This document shows, in pieces, positions 12,171-23,989 of a DNA stretch of 64,000 bases. The position numbers were made by a program, and so were the translations under genes. Source of the stretch: Crotophaga sulcirostris (taxonomy: Eukaryota; Chordata; Aves; Cuculiformes; Crotophagidae); contig VYZB01000171.1 of NCBI GenBank assembly GCA_013397455.1, forward strand, positions 572,710 through 636,709, read 5' to 3'. Each line of letters opens with the position of its first letter. Positions within the stretch are counted from its first letter, which is position 1. The notes beneath the pieces were generated by a model. The model made no database searches. It was not told the DNA's origin and worked only from the letters and a program-made list of their open reading frames with translations.

Positions 12171-13418
12171 AAGAAGGCTGGGTTTTCCAGTTGTGATCTA
12201 ATCCACTGAATACATATGAATATGCACACAATTAGTACAGACTGATTGTATGTACTTTAGAATGATCTTTGCAATGTTTTTCTGTGGTGTTTAATGGACA
12301 CCCTTGTTTGAAGGTTATGACTCAGGTGAGTCTTTTATATAACAACACAGAGAAGGGAGAGTCAGTCAGACGCTTTCCTAAATGTCTCGTAACAGCAGTG
12401 GCTGAATTTTGTCCCCTTTGGGAAGCACTGGTGCTGTTACATCTTGAGCGTTTGCTGACACAGAGACTTCTGTTTCCACTTCACTGGTATGAAACGCAAG
12501 ATGGTAATCAGGTGGGGATAAAAATTTAAATATTAAATTAATGTTTCATCTTAATTGTGTTAGTCTTAGTTGTTTACAAATAAACAGATAACTGAGTAGA
12601 AACACAGTTAATCAGACGAATACATGAGTGCACACCTCAAGTTACAGTATCTGTATGAGAGAGTGGTAATGTTATTGTCATCAAGGCAATTGCCCACTGA
12701 GGCTGGGTTGCACAGCCCAGTAGCAGAGCTAAAAGAAAAAGCTCCTTTGAAACGGCAGAAGTGTGTTTGTTGTGCTATTACAGTCACAGCAGGCTGTCCA
12801 AGCTGTGCAGGATGTGGAGGGATGAATCAGTTCTGCTGACAGAAAGCCCCTGGCCTCTTGCTTAAGTTCAGTCAGGTTCCTCCCTGTTCCTGACATGTGA
12901 GGTATGAGAGTTCCTCATATGGAAGGTGGTCACTGAGGAGGCTGCTGAACAGGATAAACTGCCCCATATTAACCCCTTCCACTACTGGATTTGCTGACAG
13001 GACAGCAAGCAGTTGAAAGTTTTCTGCACCCAGGCATACAAGAACAAACTCTTCATCTGGAAAATCTAGTTCCTTCTCCTGTTAGGGTTCTTCAGAGAAT
13101 TGACTCTGTCAAAGTTTCCCCAGTCTGAAATAATGTAAGTAGGATCCCAGGTTTTCATGCAGACCTTTGCCTGTCCTCTTAAAGTTTATTTCTGTTCTCT
13201 CTCTGCCTCTTATGCAACTTCTTTTGCAAATGAGTTAAATATTAAATTCTTGCCTTAGTATAGATGAGAGCTGACAGATATACTGAGCCAGCAGTACTTG
13301 CCAGATATATTATATGCCAGCTATCCTACAGTGGATACAGTATGCTGGCAGGCGTACCATGCCAGCTTCTGACAGCACACATTATGCCACATTCTGCAGC
13401 TTCTGACCAGGCCAACTG

Positions 13419-13890
13419 TAGAATTATAGAATGTAAGAGTAGACACAACATTGCAAGTCATGTAATTTATGCCTCTACCCAAAGACAAGATCATCTGCTT
13501 CTGAACCATTCCTGAGAAATGATCACCTTACTGGTTTCTAGAATGAAGCAGTGCTAGTAATTTCACAATACCAGAGCAAACTATTCTAGTAAATAACCGT
13601 CAAACAGTTGATATTTCTTTTTTAATAATGTCTAATATAAATCTTCCTTGCTGTATTTTATGTGTATTGCCTCTAGTACTGTTCTCAGATAATGAGGAGC
13701 AGAGTTTTTGTTCTTCTTTGGCAGTTACCTTTAAAACGAAGTGAAGACTGCTACCCCATCTTTCCTCCCACAACTCAGTCATCTCTTTTATAGACAAAAT
13801 GAACATAATTCCTCTGGTTCATTAGTATAGGTCTTACTCTTTAAACTGCAGATCATGCTCATTGCACACCCCTGGAGTCTTTATGAGAGT
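13419..13890 (-). mobile_element. Decayed CR1-like LINE, ORF2 C-terminus to 3' end
   Basis: On the minus strand the frame ending near 13600 contains SENSTRGN followed by QQGRFILDI. This is the CR1 ORF2 C-terminal signature (TRGN ... GRFRLDIRK). The + strand begins TAGAATTATAGAATG at 13419, the reverse complement of a CR1 3' terminus. It then passes the equivalents of the GATCATCT and TTCTGAACCATTCCTGA segments in the expected order. Near 13780-13890 the order also fits the region upstream of TRGN. Only short frames survive (the longest is 68 codons), so it is an inactive, old copy truncated at its 5' side. Confidence 0.82.
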
Positions 13891-13894
13891 TAAA

Positions 13895-15445
13895 GGACAA
13901 CCATTAAATAAGATAAACTCATGACTTTGATATAACCACAGAATCTAAAATAAAATTCTGAAGATGAATAGTCATTTCTTCCCTGAGATGTAAAATAATC
14001 CATTCTTTCATTTTTTCAAAGATATCTTTGCCTCTGCTAACCTGAGAAAATTGTTGAGGTGCTTTGAAGACAGTACCACCTTAGGTTCTATTATTTTGCT
14101 TGTGCTTGTGATAGATGCAATTGTATAGATTTCTGTCAAACTCTCCTCAACGAAAGTATGACCTCACTACACTGGGAAGAAAAGAGCACACATAGTCCCT
14201 TAATCTAGTAATAGATATTGATATCTCATTGATACTATTTTGCACGGAGGAAATGTATTTCTTTGTGTTTGAAGAGCTTACTGTGAGAAAGAGCCATACA
14301 ACTCAGAAGTTGTTTGAGAACCGTTATTTGCCTGATCTGGTGTTGGAGGGCTGTGGCAAGTTCCTTGCAGATCTCATGTTTCCTTAAGTCTACACTCTTT
14401 GAACCACTTTTAGTTGACTGAGTGGTGATGTCAGCCCATCAGACTGAGATAACTGTCATGCACCAAGAGGAGGAATCTGCAGAGACTGCAACATGGAAGA
14501 GATTTTTCCACTCTGCTATTCAGGTTGTTAGCATGCACAGTCTCATCCCTGGTATCTAACTCTGACTTCAGAGCACAAGCACATGGCTTGAAATGTGTCC
14601 CCAAATCCCTGCCGGCACCCTACTGCAATAATAATGCAGATACAAGCAGGAACAGTGTAGATAGATATAAACAGGAACAGAGGATCTATCTGATAAGGCT
14701 CTGTGGTATGTCAGTTGTTGGAGCAGTGGTTGAAAAAGCACAACAAAACACTGCAAGACCCTCAGCTGATGAAATCCTACTAGAGACCACTCATGACTGC
14801 AGTAAGTACTGGAAGTGGCACAGATACAGATAATGCATGGGTCCACAGTGACAGGCTTTGCAGGTAGGTTATATAAAACTGGTTAGACGTGCCAGGAGCC
14901 CTCACTCAGCGGTATTTTGCCATTCTGATGTCTTTTAACAGGAGAGTCGCGATGAGAAGCAAGAGTAGTATATACCCTTTTTCCCCACAAACGTTAAAAA
15001 GGTACATTTTAAAGGTTGAATATGAAATCGTTTAGCTATGTTTACTCTTTTTGCCAGCGCGATGTAATTTGTTGAAAAGACATAAATAACAGGTGTGTTC
15101 TTGATATCTCTGCTACATACAACAAGGTCAAATGACTTAAAAGCTCCAAATAATCCTTTTTACCTATAATATCCTGTGTCAAAGCACTGTAATAAAAGGC
15201 TGATGTGTGCATGGAGACAATTCATATCTTTAGTCCCACTTGGACAGAAGGAAAAGATCTTTTTTTTTTCTCCTTTTTTTTCCACCTAATAAAAATACTG
15301 TTTGTGAGTTTGATGGATTTTTCAGACTTTCCCATCTTTAAAAACAAAACCTTAAAAATCTTTCTACTTTTTAGTTTTGTTTTTTTTTTCCCAAGGTATT
15401 TCCCTTCCCAGTTTCCCACTGGTCAACACCACTTGGTGCAATGAT
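13895..15445. other. No gene or assignable repeat seen
   Basis: This is mixed-composition sequence. Frames of 102 codons (+ 14525-14833) and 92 codons (- 14568-14846) overlap each other over the same GC-richer patch, and neither resembles a known domain. T-rich runs occur at about 15260-15290 and 15370-15395. Confidence 0.5.
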
Positions 15446-15448
15446 TCT

Positions 15449-15645
15449 TATAGAATCACAGAATCGTTCGGTTGGAAAAGACCTTTGAGATCACTGAGTC
15501 AAACAGTACCTGTTCTCTGTTAAACCATGTCCTCAAGAAACTCATCTACCCATCTTTCAAAGACCTCTAGGGATGGTGACTCAACCACCTACCTGGGCAG
15601 CCGGTTCCACTGTTCTTCAGCAAATACAGTTCACTTCTGGATTAA
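15449..15645 (-). mobile_element. Bird CR1 LINE 3' end, 5'-truncated
   Basis: The + strand starts TATAGAATCACAGAATCG then GGTTGGAAAAGACC, the reverse complement of a bird CR1 3' terminus. It continues with CCATGTCCTCAAG, CTAGGGATGGTGACTCAACC and CTGGGCAGCCGGTTCCA in the order expected of the reverse-oriented ORF2 C-terminus. Similarity fades after about 15645. It is noticeably better preserved than the copy at 13.4 kb. Confidence 0.88.
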
Positions 15646-15712
15646 TAGTTCTTCTTACCTTTACATAACAGTGAGGAGTGCAGTTTCTGATTGAAACTTT
15701 TCTTCCTTTCAG

Positions 15713-15848
15713 ATATTCCCAACTGCAGCTCACTTTCCAGTTCTAGATGTGTTGAATCCTTTTTTCCTCCTCTTTGGTCTGTGTGATTACTACCATTATT
15801 TGGATATCTTTGGTGCCTGTTTCCTCTCCTTTCTACACTTGCTATCAG
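15713..15848 (+). other. Exon-like segment between a good acceptor and donor
   Basis: A pyrimidine-rich stretch ending TTTTCTTCCTTTCAG precedes 15713, and CAG/GTGAGTG, close to the ideal donor, follows at 15848/15849. The 136 nt between are open in one frame only, starting ATA TTC CCA ACT and hydrophobic in content. The other two frames contain stops. I recognise no protein family. It could be a non-coding RNA exon, a cryptic exon or chance. It lies just downstream of the CR1 fragment. Confidence 0.2.
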
Positions 15849-16270
15849 GTGAGTGATGATCTGGATGCCTCCATGAGAAGTTTATTTCAGTGTCTCCATT
15901 TTAAATCACAATCACTGATCTTGTCAGAACACAAAGCAAATTTTTTTCTGGACTCAGCCTGAACAACAATCCCAGTTTGTAATCTCATCACCTAATGGGC
16001 ACGTAGGCAGAACATTTTGCCTGAATCAACTTGCAGACAGGATGTTTATAAGAATGCAGTGGATTGCCATAGTGCTGAAGATTATGTGAACCTATAAAAA
16101 AGTCTTAACTGTCTCTACTGTAAAATACAAACATATTTATATTTAATCAGTTGTTTCTTTGACTCATAAAGAAAGATTATTCAAGCATGCCCTAAAACTA
16201 CTACACATTTACTGAGGAAATTGGGGAAAAAAACTGCATATTTATCTCTGACACAAACAACATAACACAA

Positions 16271-16380
16271 AGCACCCTGCTCTGGTGGAAGGTGTTCCTG
16301 TTCATGACAGAGGGGGTTGGAACTAGATGATCTTTAAGCTCCCTTATTACCCAAACCATTCTATGATTCAATGATTCTAT
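16271..16380 (+). mobile_element. Bird CR1 LINE 3' terminus
   Basis: The + strand contains GGGGGTTGGAACTAGATGAT, then CTTTAAG, CCCAAACCATTCTATGATTC and a second ATGATTCTAT. These are the diagnostic last ~80 bases of bird CR1, ending in the short ATTCTATG repeats. Little lies upstream, so the insertion is extremely 5'-truncated, as is usual for CR1. Confidence 0.9.
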
Positions 16381-16732
16381 ATCCCTATGAATTCCCTTTC
16401 CACATTACTAAAATGAGCTGGCTTGTTTACTCCATATATAAATTACTTGCCAAGCCAACATCGACAAGGCATGACGAGTGACAGCAATCACAGTATTTTT
16501 TTACGATGATAAGTCTTTTCCACTGAAATGTAAGCCAATGAGTAAAGTATTAGCTAATAATACTGAATACTGCTTTGCAGTGCTTCACTGCCCATACGAA
16601 GAATCATTACCAAATATGGAATTTTATGTTTCATAAATAATATATCTTTAAAAAGGATTTGCTCTCTTTAGGCCAACTTAGATGAGAAGAATTCATGAGA
16701 CACAGAATTTCTTACGTTTGTTCAAAATGATA

Positions 16733-16753
16733 TTTATCAAAATATTTGATAAA
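16733..16753. repeat. 9-bp inverted repeat of GATA-type cores
   Basis: The arms TTTATCAAA (16733-16741) and TTTGATAAA (16745-16753) are exact reverse complements around ATA. Each arm contains TTATCA/TGATAA, the core bound by GATA factors, so the structure is two divergent GATA half-sites. The AT-rich context makes a chance origin plausible. Confidence 0.8.
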
Positions 16754-17907
16754 CATCCAGGCTCTGCCTATTGCCTTTGCACGCAAATAACTCAAAATTA
16801 CAAGTTTGAACATATAGAAGATCATTGATGACATCAACAATAATTGTCTTAGCCTTTGAGTTAGATTAGAGTACAAAAACAATGTCCTAAATCCCAAATT
16901 CCAGCAAAAAAATATTTTCCACAAGAGTGCCCCAAAGAAAACTGAACGCCTGGGCACACATTAAAAACACTGGCCATGAGATGTTTCACTGACGGTGGCT
17001 GAAACCATTGCTAGGGAGCAGCAAGATGCTTATACTCAGCCAAAGCTCTTCTTGGTGCATCAGACATACCAGAATCAACAAAACTTGTGGTTCTGAAGAG
17101 TGTAACGGATTAATCAAAGGAGTTTTCAATGTTGGGATTGCACTTCCCAAACAAAAAGGGTACCACTAAGTTCTCCCTGGACAAAGCAGCTTGATGTCAC
17201 CCTCTGCACGAGTGTTAGGAGTGCTAGGTACAATTCAATTTTAAGACCATATAAATGGTTCCCATTAAAAGAAAGAATAAGAAAGCAGGAGCTTTTTTTC
17301 ACAAAGAAAGCCCAGCACTCAAAGTAGCTCCATTCTCCCCTCTTCTCAACTCTTCCTCACCTCAAAGCCAGCAGAAGTTTTTCCTAGAGATTAGGGACCC
17401 ATATCAGGACTTTAAAGCATCTCCTTGTAATTGTCCATAACCTTATTATACTTGGAATTTTTACATAACTGTCTTTTGCATACATTTTTACTCCTCTGTG
17501 GCCTAGAAGGGTCTGCAGAGGAGTTAGCAGCTATCTCAATTACACCTTTCAAATGCTTCCTTCCATTCCAACCGAATGATTTTCTTCAGAAACTGCGATC
17601 CTATAGGAGTTCTCCAATGTTTCCTGTAGTTCATTTCTATATAGCTTAGAGGAATTTGAAACTTCACTAAAGAAATTCCAGACATTGTGGTATTTCTTAT
17701 TAAACATCTGATGATGTGGTCAGCTCCATCCACTTCATAGCCAAGTACAGCAGAAATGTGACTGCTCCTTGCCTCCCCTCTGCTTTAGAGATGTGCATCT
17801 TCTGCAAATCAAGTTAAGGCACTATTAGCACAGGTGATACAGAATAGCACACTCTTAGTGTCTGTTAGTGGTCTTCAGCTTCCTGTGCAGTGTATTTGAC
17901 CTTTAGT

Positions 17908-17919
17908 GGCATCTAGTGG
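17908..17919 (-). promoter_or_regulatory. CTCF-like core motif (one mismatch)
   Basis: GGCATCTAGTGG differs at one position from the reverse form of the vertebrate CTCF core, GCC(A/C)(C/T)CT(A/G)(C/G)TGG. Only the 12-bp core was judged by eye, and one or two such near-matches per strand are expected by chance in a window this size. Confidence 0.25.
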
Positions 17920-20900
17920 CAAATGGGTTAATAGGGAAAATCTTCACAATTAAATGACAACTAAACCAGGGAAAGCTGATTTTGTTTTTATACATGAGAG
18001 TGGAAGCCAAGTGAAAGACTTTTTCTAGCACAACGGGACTACTTCTTACTATTAGCCTTGGAAATGTCACAACAGATTTTGATATTACCTCAACAGAGGA
18101 ACCGAGTCTCTCTTCCTAAGTGAGATTCACTAGTATTTTGGTTTTGTCAGAATACTTCCTTCTCCTATCCAGTATTAAAATACATATACAGTAGTGTGTT
18201 GGACAGTGGCAACCCACAGTTCAGGGTCACAAGATAATTGTCTCATAAATATATGTTTCCATATTCAGGCACCATGCTGATAAAAGTTGGTAGAAATCTC
18301 TATCTCTGCTTGAATAACAGTCTGCAATTTTTAAACTGCCATGTTTTAATGCATTAGCTTTGCTCAAAAGTCAGCTGTACACAAACAGAAGCAATTTAAT
18401 ACGCACTGTAGATGAAGTAGTCTGCTACTGCTGATTTTTAAAAACAACTCCAAATGTTAAAAATTTAATCCAAAATATATATTTGAAGAATTTCCATAGG
18501 CAGTATCTCCACAAGTGCAAAATGCCATGCATGAATTAATATATGCGTATCTGTTATTATTCTGTAGCTCTATAGGGTGTGAGAAAATGGCTTTGAGTAC
18601 AGCATTTACAGTCCTTGAAATCTTCAAAAGAAATTTAGTGTTTACATTGTGTACCTCCTTATATTCATGCAACACAAGGTCTGATACCTTCAAACCCATC
18701 ATTTGGTCTCACTGAAACAGAATTTTTTGAGGTTGCTTTTCAGTGAAATGCTTTCAACTAAATTCTTTTCTTTACTGAGATACTGCCAGATTTAACCAGC
18801 TTTGCATGGAAGTCTGGTAGGGAATGCAGGATGTGATACTTTGGCTGTTATATGGCTGAAAAATATTATGTAGTCAAGTGTCTTAGCACAACTAAGATGA
18901 GAAAAGTGCTGTAATGTGCCATTCTGGGAGTCATCGATAAAGTTTTTGCTTCGGTATTCTAGAAAGGCCTTTTTCTTAGGAACTGCCACTTCCTAAAGGT
19001 GCTATAAAGCAGTATGCCATAATCGTTTAGGTCAGCTTTTTAAAATAAGGAATGAGTGTTATTTTAGGACATGGAACATGTCAATGAGTCACAATTCACT
19101 ATTTAAGAAAGAAACAAGAGCACTTTCCTCAGTGGATTAATGAATGAGATACATTAATACAGCAAGTCCTTCTTATTTCCTTTGTTGAGAGATACATCCA
19201 CATTCTGGCAGCCAATAAAGCTTGGGAGGCCAGAAAATGTATTTGGGCCCATTTAGTGTGTTTGTCTGCCAAATTAAATAATAGACCAGAGACACTGGAA
19301 CAGGACTAGAGGATACAGAAGATAAGTGAAAGCAGTGCCAGCTGAGAGGTCTAATGGTCTTACTGGAAAGTGGTTTGAACAGCTTGCAGCTGAGATGAGA
19401 CAAAAATCCATGTGGATAGAGGAGCCCATCTGTTTTTGAATGCGTTTTTCCATTTAGTATTTAGAAAGGTGCAGAAATAATTTGAATTCCTTGATTTGCA
19501 TAGTGAAAGGAAAATGGGAAAACGTGGTTATGTCCTTCTTGCATTTTGCTTTTGTTTTGTTCAAGAAAAAATCTTCTCCTTGAAGAAGCATTAAAGCTTG
19601 TGTTTAGCTTCAAACGACTATTAATGAAACTGAATGAACAGTCAAAAAATTATCTACAACATGTAGTTTATTCTAGCAGCAAAGAAACTCTTTTCAGATG
19701 AAGCTGGCTGGATATATAAAAGTAATGTTTTGTATGGTCCAAGACACACTGATTGTATACCTGAGAAGTCCCAGAAAAATGTCTCCTCCAGAGGAGGTGA
19801 GTTTACAGGAAGAAAATCCTACTGGAGTTACCCAGCATCCTGGAGGCATGAGACTGTAAACCAAAAGACAGAGTCTCTAGTCATCTTCTAGTGTGCAATA
19901 AGCTGACGACTGGCAGCTGACAGCTGATTGGAGGCTTTATTATTTTCACTGCGGTGGTCTGCAGAGAAATAATAGCTTCTACCTAAAAGAGGACTGGCTG
20001 AACAATTTGAGTGTGATTCAAGCAATGAATAGACAGTTGGCAGGTTTAGGAATGCTGCTCAAATGAGGTGGATTTTGTTTGTAAAGGTTTATATTTTTCA
20101 CGCATGGTTCCCAAGCAGTCTAAGTGTACTGTATGCTTCTGTCCCTCAAAATCCAAAACCAGACAAGAAAGACAGGTGATAACAAAGCTGAAATATTTTT
20201 TTTAATTTATAGAGCATTGCCAGTATGAGCAATACGTTTGTCAAAATCTGAAAGTTGCATTTATACCCAACATGTTAGATTAAAGCAAAATATCTAAATA
20301 GTATAGATTTGTATTTTTTTTTTAAATGTAGCTTTCAGGTCTAAACATAGTGGACTAAACAACTGTTGTTAAGGCAAACATAAGAATCATGGCCAGTTTT
20401 ACAAAAAAATACTTTAAAGGATATATTTAGAACACAAATATACGGAAAAGTTCTAGGTCCTGTTGGACAATGGAATATACTTCAAAGAGAACAGCAGACA
20501 AAGAAGGAGCAAACTAATTACTTCTGCTGTTCTTATAGGCTCTGCTGTGTCAATCCCGAGTCACAAATAGAAAAAAACATTTTTTTCAAAATATTTCCTT
20601 CCTTGAAGAATTTACCCACATTGTGAGAGAAAAAAAATACTGGGATGAAATACATATGAAGTAGGAAAGAAGGCAGAAGCATAAAATGAATAATGAACAT
20701 TCCTGCTTATTTTTAACTGATAGGAGCAGCAGGAGGAAGAGGAAGAAATTCCTTTGGGATAGTGAAGAATATTTAAAAGAAAGAGAGGAAATAAGAGATC
20801 AGTATGGATATTACAGTGTAGGTATGGGCGAGTATAAGCAGCTTGAATGTGATGTCAAAGGATAAGTGGAGCTTATCAAAGGGTTCAAAGAGGAAATGAT

Positions 20901-21384
20901 ACTGTACCACATGCAAAAGATAAGTCAGATCGAGAAGCTACAAAAAAAAGTCAAAGGGAAGATATGATTATTAATAGAATCAAAGCAACACATATAGGGA
21001 GAAAAGATATTTTTTGTTTTTCAAAGTTCAATTTGATAGTCTCTACAGGTTGTGCTTTTTATGCTGAACGCTCTCACCATGGATAGTCAAGAACATTAGG
21101 AAACTGTGGCTGCTACTCACTTGCAGAAAAGTCAGTCCTCATCAAGGACTTATATGTTGACACTTATTCCAAGGATTTACACCATGCTCCAGGGCCTCTG
21201 GAAAAAGATATTAAAAAGATATATTGCATTTATTAACTGTTATTAACTAATATATATGTATTAGCTATGCAGTCATCAAAGTCTTCAAATAATGTAAATC
21301 ACAACAGCCTAATCACAGTGGGTCTACTGTCAACAGGAAATCAGGTCAGCTTTGTCCTTTTCTGCCTTGGAAATCCCCAAAGAT

Positions 21385-21520
21385 TTTCAAGAAACCTCCA
21401 GGGATGGAGATCTCACAACCTTTGTTACTGGTAATGTCACACTGTCCTCCCAGGACAGGATTTTCCGCATTTCCAGTTTAAGCCTCAGTTATTCTGCTTC
21501 AAAAATTCCTATCAGTTCCT
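21385..21520 (-). mobile_element. Decayed CR1-like LINE fragment
   Basis: The + strand reads AAGAAACCTCCAGGGATGGA then GATCTCACAACCT, and later CATTTCCAGTTTAAGCCTCA. This is the reverse complement of the CR1 ORF2 C-terminal region, where the element normally encodes the SPSLEVF stretch and, upstream of it, L-K/R-x-R-F-x-L-D. The middle is poorly matched and no 3' terminus is seen. It is old and incomplete. Confidence 0.55.
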
Positions 21521-21524
21521 ATCA

Positions 21525-22785
21525 TTTGTAAGAGAAGTTAGAAAGTCCCTTTATTAATGGCATTTTCAATGTCAGAACCCAAGCCTCATGCATTCAGCTA
21601 CACTTCTTATAGACTCTCTGCTATCAGGGAAGCAGTAACAACACTAAACAGGTGAACATCTTAGTACAAACATACCAACTTGCATTGTTAATTTTGTATT
21701 CAGTGAGCGCCTCCATTTTACCATCACCTAGGTTATAACAGAAATGGCACCCAGTTATTGCGATTGTGCTTTCCCCCATGATGATAGACAGTGTTTTAAC
21801 CTAAAAGCAGAGTGGTGAAAACCTCCTTGCTGCATGCAAAAGTAGAGATCTGAGATTATACTTTACCCTGGACTCATGCTACAGCCTTCCCATGTTATGA
21901 ACAAGGTTTTGGTCATTTGAGCTGAGCAATTGAAAGCATTCAGCTAATACAATGCTTGCCTTATGTGCTGTTGGCTATAGATGTTGGCATTCCTTAGCCG
22001 TGCAAATTTTCTCTGTCCTTGGAGGAGGGATTTTTGAGCGCTATACTGCCAGTAATATGTGCGTCCTCCCACTGCCACACTCCAAGCTGTTCTTTCTTCT
22101 TCCTTCACAATTAAACAGATTTCCCAACTTGGACAAATCTAGTGTAGACAGATGTATTGGTGCCTCTCACTTGCAATAGGAGAACATTTGTCAATAACAA
22201 TGTTTTGTTTCTCTCTGCTGGTTCAAAAAGGAATGCAATTTTCTCCGTGTATCTGAGCAAGGAATCAGTTGGTACCAGCAACAGAGAGGTACTTAAAAGG
22301 CTGTCAGTCATTTAGCATTAGTCTTAGATCTTACAGTTTTAAAAGCTGATCTCTTAATTAGTAGTCTTCATGTTTTCGGTTTTGTCTTTAATGAAATGAA
22401 CGCTCTAATTCTGTTGCAGAATCATTCATGCAAGTCTGAACAAGCCCTTACATTTCCCTCACGAATTGGATGACCACAGCACTGGAACCACATTTGCGGT
22501 TTATTTCTAATTTATACTCTCTTGTCAATGCACATTTTCAAGTATAGAAGTAACTTGAAAAAGAGTAACTCTACCCTAACAGAACCATCTGCAGCAAAAG
22601 AGAAAGCACTTGGCAACACTAACTAGTTCATAGAAGATCTTACTAGATATAAATAATCCTGTTTTCTGGCAGAGAAAGTCCTCACAGTGTGATCTTTAGT
22701 TAGAGGAAAGAAAACTTATGTTAGTTGGCACATTTAGCAGCGTAATGTAGTTATTATTAAAAAAGTGACCATGTAAAAATGGCAC
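21525..22785. other. No gene or assignable repeat seen
   Basis: Frames of 66-75 codons occur near 21950-22310 on both strands, without family resemblance. No repeat family, RNA gene or strong regulatory motif is visible. Confidence 0.5.
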
Positions 22786-22789
22786 CTTG

Positions 22790-22848
22790 TTAAACAGTGT
22801 AACAACTCTGTGTGTGTATTCTGGGGCAGATTGGCTTACACTGTTTAA
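22790..22848. repeat. Foldback with perfect 13-bp arms
   Basis: TTAAACAGTGTAA (22790-22802) and TTACACTGTTTAA (22836-22848) are exact reverse complements with a 33-nt spacer that includes a TGTGTGTGT stretch. Allowing one unpaired base, the stem can extend outward by TTG pairing with CAA. Perfect 13-bp arms this close together are unlikely by chance in 64 kb. No flanking target duplication was apparent. Confidence 0.85.
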
Positions 22849-23813
22849 AACAAAAACAAACTTTTATTGCTCTCTACTCCTGTTAACACTGCTGAGCCAA
22901 CACATCCACACAGAGCAGCGAGAGGCCAGAGCCAAACACTGACTGAAGTGTTTTAGGAGGACCAAGGTGGACTTTAAATCTGTAAGTCATTAATACAGAT
23001 TAAAAAATGGGGCTACTGTTGACTTAAATTTCTAATAGAATCCTCTTTCTAACAGAAACTGTGATCGCTGGGATTTTGAAGAACATGTCTGGAATTTCAA
23101 GATGCCCTGTGATATTGGCAGCTTTGATACTTCACACCCAGCAGCTGCACAACCAGACGTCTCAGACATGCTCCCCTGTTGTGTGTATGGCTGGGATTTC
23201 TGGGTGTGCAGCCGTCTGGTCAGAGCTGCTCGGCATTTCTTCTCCACACTGAGCCCACTGCTTCAGGGAAGCTTCAGGTGGACCAGCGACACATGCTGCA
23301 CAGTGGCTGCTTCTAGACAGGTGAATTAAATGTGCTCAGGACTGTTCTCTAGCATGGAGGCCATCATGCTAAGGAGTGCCTTATACCTGCTCTTAACTCT
23401 ATCCTGCTGCTGCTCAGAGTGCCGGTATTTCTCTGCAAGAAGATTCAAATCCCAAGCCATAGAAATGTTCCTAAGACAGCAGCTTGTTGACAAGACTGGA
23501 TTGTGTGTGGCACTCTTCGTTAATTTTCTTGAAGCTGGGTCGCTGTATTCCAGGCTCTATCCATAGTCTAGGACTAGTTCCTAAATCTTTCCACTACAGC
23601 TAAACCCATAGGCTATCAAGTATTGTTTTTTTTCTCTTTTCAGGCAGATAAGTGTAAAGAAAGCTTACGACACCCCTATCCCTGTGCAGAGCATACTACT
23701 GTAGATGTACTTGGAAACAGCTGCTGGGTTAGGGACTAGTGGAGAAGGATGCTCCCCCTTTAAGTGCTTAGGTAGTCAGCTGTGTAATGGCCATGGTGTT
23801 TTTGTTGATGACC
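22849..23813. other. GC-richer unassigned sequence
   Basis: The part from about 23040 to 23580 is richer in G and C than most of the window. It carries several small overlapping frames, including a 78-codon + frame (23330-23566) with a hydrophobic stretch that superficially resembles a signal peptide. No protein family is recognised and there is no convincing splice or promoter context, so no gene is called. Confidence 0.4.
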
Positions 23814-23985
23814 ACAATCAGGGGTTTAATCACTTGGGGAAACATTGACAATGAACACTGAAATGCCTACACCCTACAGACACCCTGTGGGCTGAGTGAG
23901 AGGAAAAGAAGCTGAAGATGCATGGTTTTAGAGTGTAGACATTTCAGTTTTCCTTGTCAATGTTTGAACACAGATGTCTGATTGT
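23814..23985. repeat. Long imperfect foldback (37-nt arms)
   Basis: The inner arms are 23840-23876 and 23929-23965, each 37 nt, with 33 of 37 positions complementary and no gaps. Key arm segments are AAACATTGACAA, ACTGAAATG and CTACAC on the left, with their reverse complements on the right. The terminal loop is 52 nt (23877-23928). Outside an asymmetric internal loop of 18 and 12 nt, a second 8-bp pair follows: ACAATCAG (23814-23821) and CTGATTGT (23978-23985). Two of the four arm mismatches are C/A in a + transcript but become G-U pairs in a - transcript, so minus-strand RNA would fold better. It could be a small foldback or MITE-like element, an inverted duplication, or a hairpin RNA locus. 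It overlaps no CR1 copy. Confidence 0.85.
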
Positions 23986-23989
23986 ATAT

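Larger units (their letters stand above)
8440..13415. other. AT-rich sequence, no gene seen
   Basis: No gene or interspersed repeat is recognised. Notable local content is an AT-rich block rich in ATTA/TAAT cores near 9170-9380, the T-run/G-rich/A-run block at 9723-9773, and TA/TG-rich sequence with a 12-bp palindrome (AACTATATAGTT, 12033-12044) inside a TATATG-rich stretch to about 12170. The interval 12640-13140 is richer in G and C. It carries a 71-codon Cys-rich frame (12624-12839, +) that I do not recognise and do not call. Confidence 0.55.
16385..21380. other. No gene or assignable repeat seen
   Basis: AT-rich sequence with no recognised gene. It contains an inverted GATA-type palindrome at 16733-16753 and a CTCF-like motif at 17908-17919. 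Frames are all under about 82 codons and most occur as overlapping pairs on opposite strands. Confidence 0.55.

Noticed and set aside
23330..23566. Small secreted-protein-like frame with a hydrophobic N-terminal stretch
   Set aside because: A Leu/Cys-rich stretch after a basic residue is common by chance. There is no mature domain, promoter or neighbouring exon.
23819..23980. hAT-type transposon reading of the foldback (CAG...CTG ends)
   Set aside because: The 8 bp on each side are not direct repeats (ACCACAAT versus ATTGTATA), so no hAT target duplication is present.
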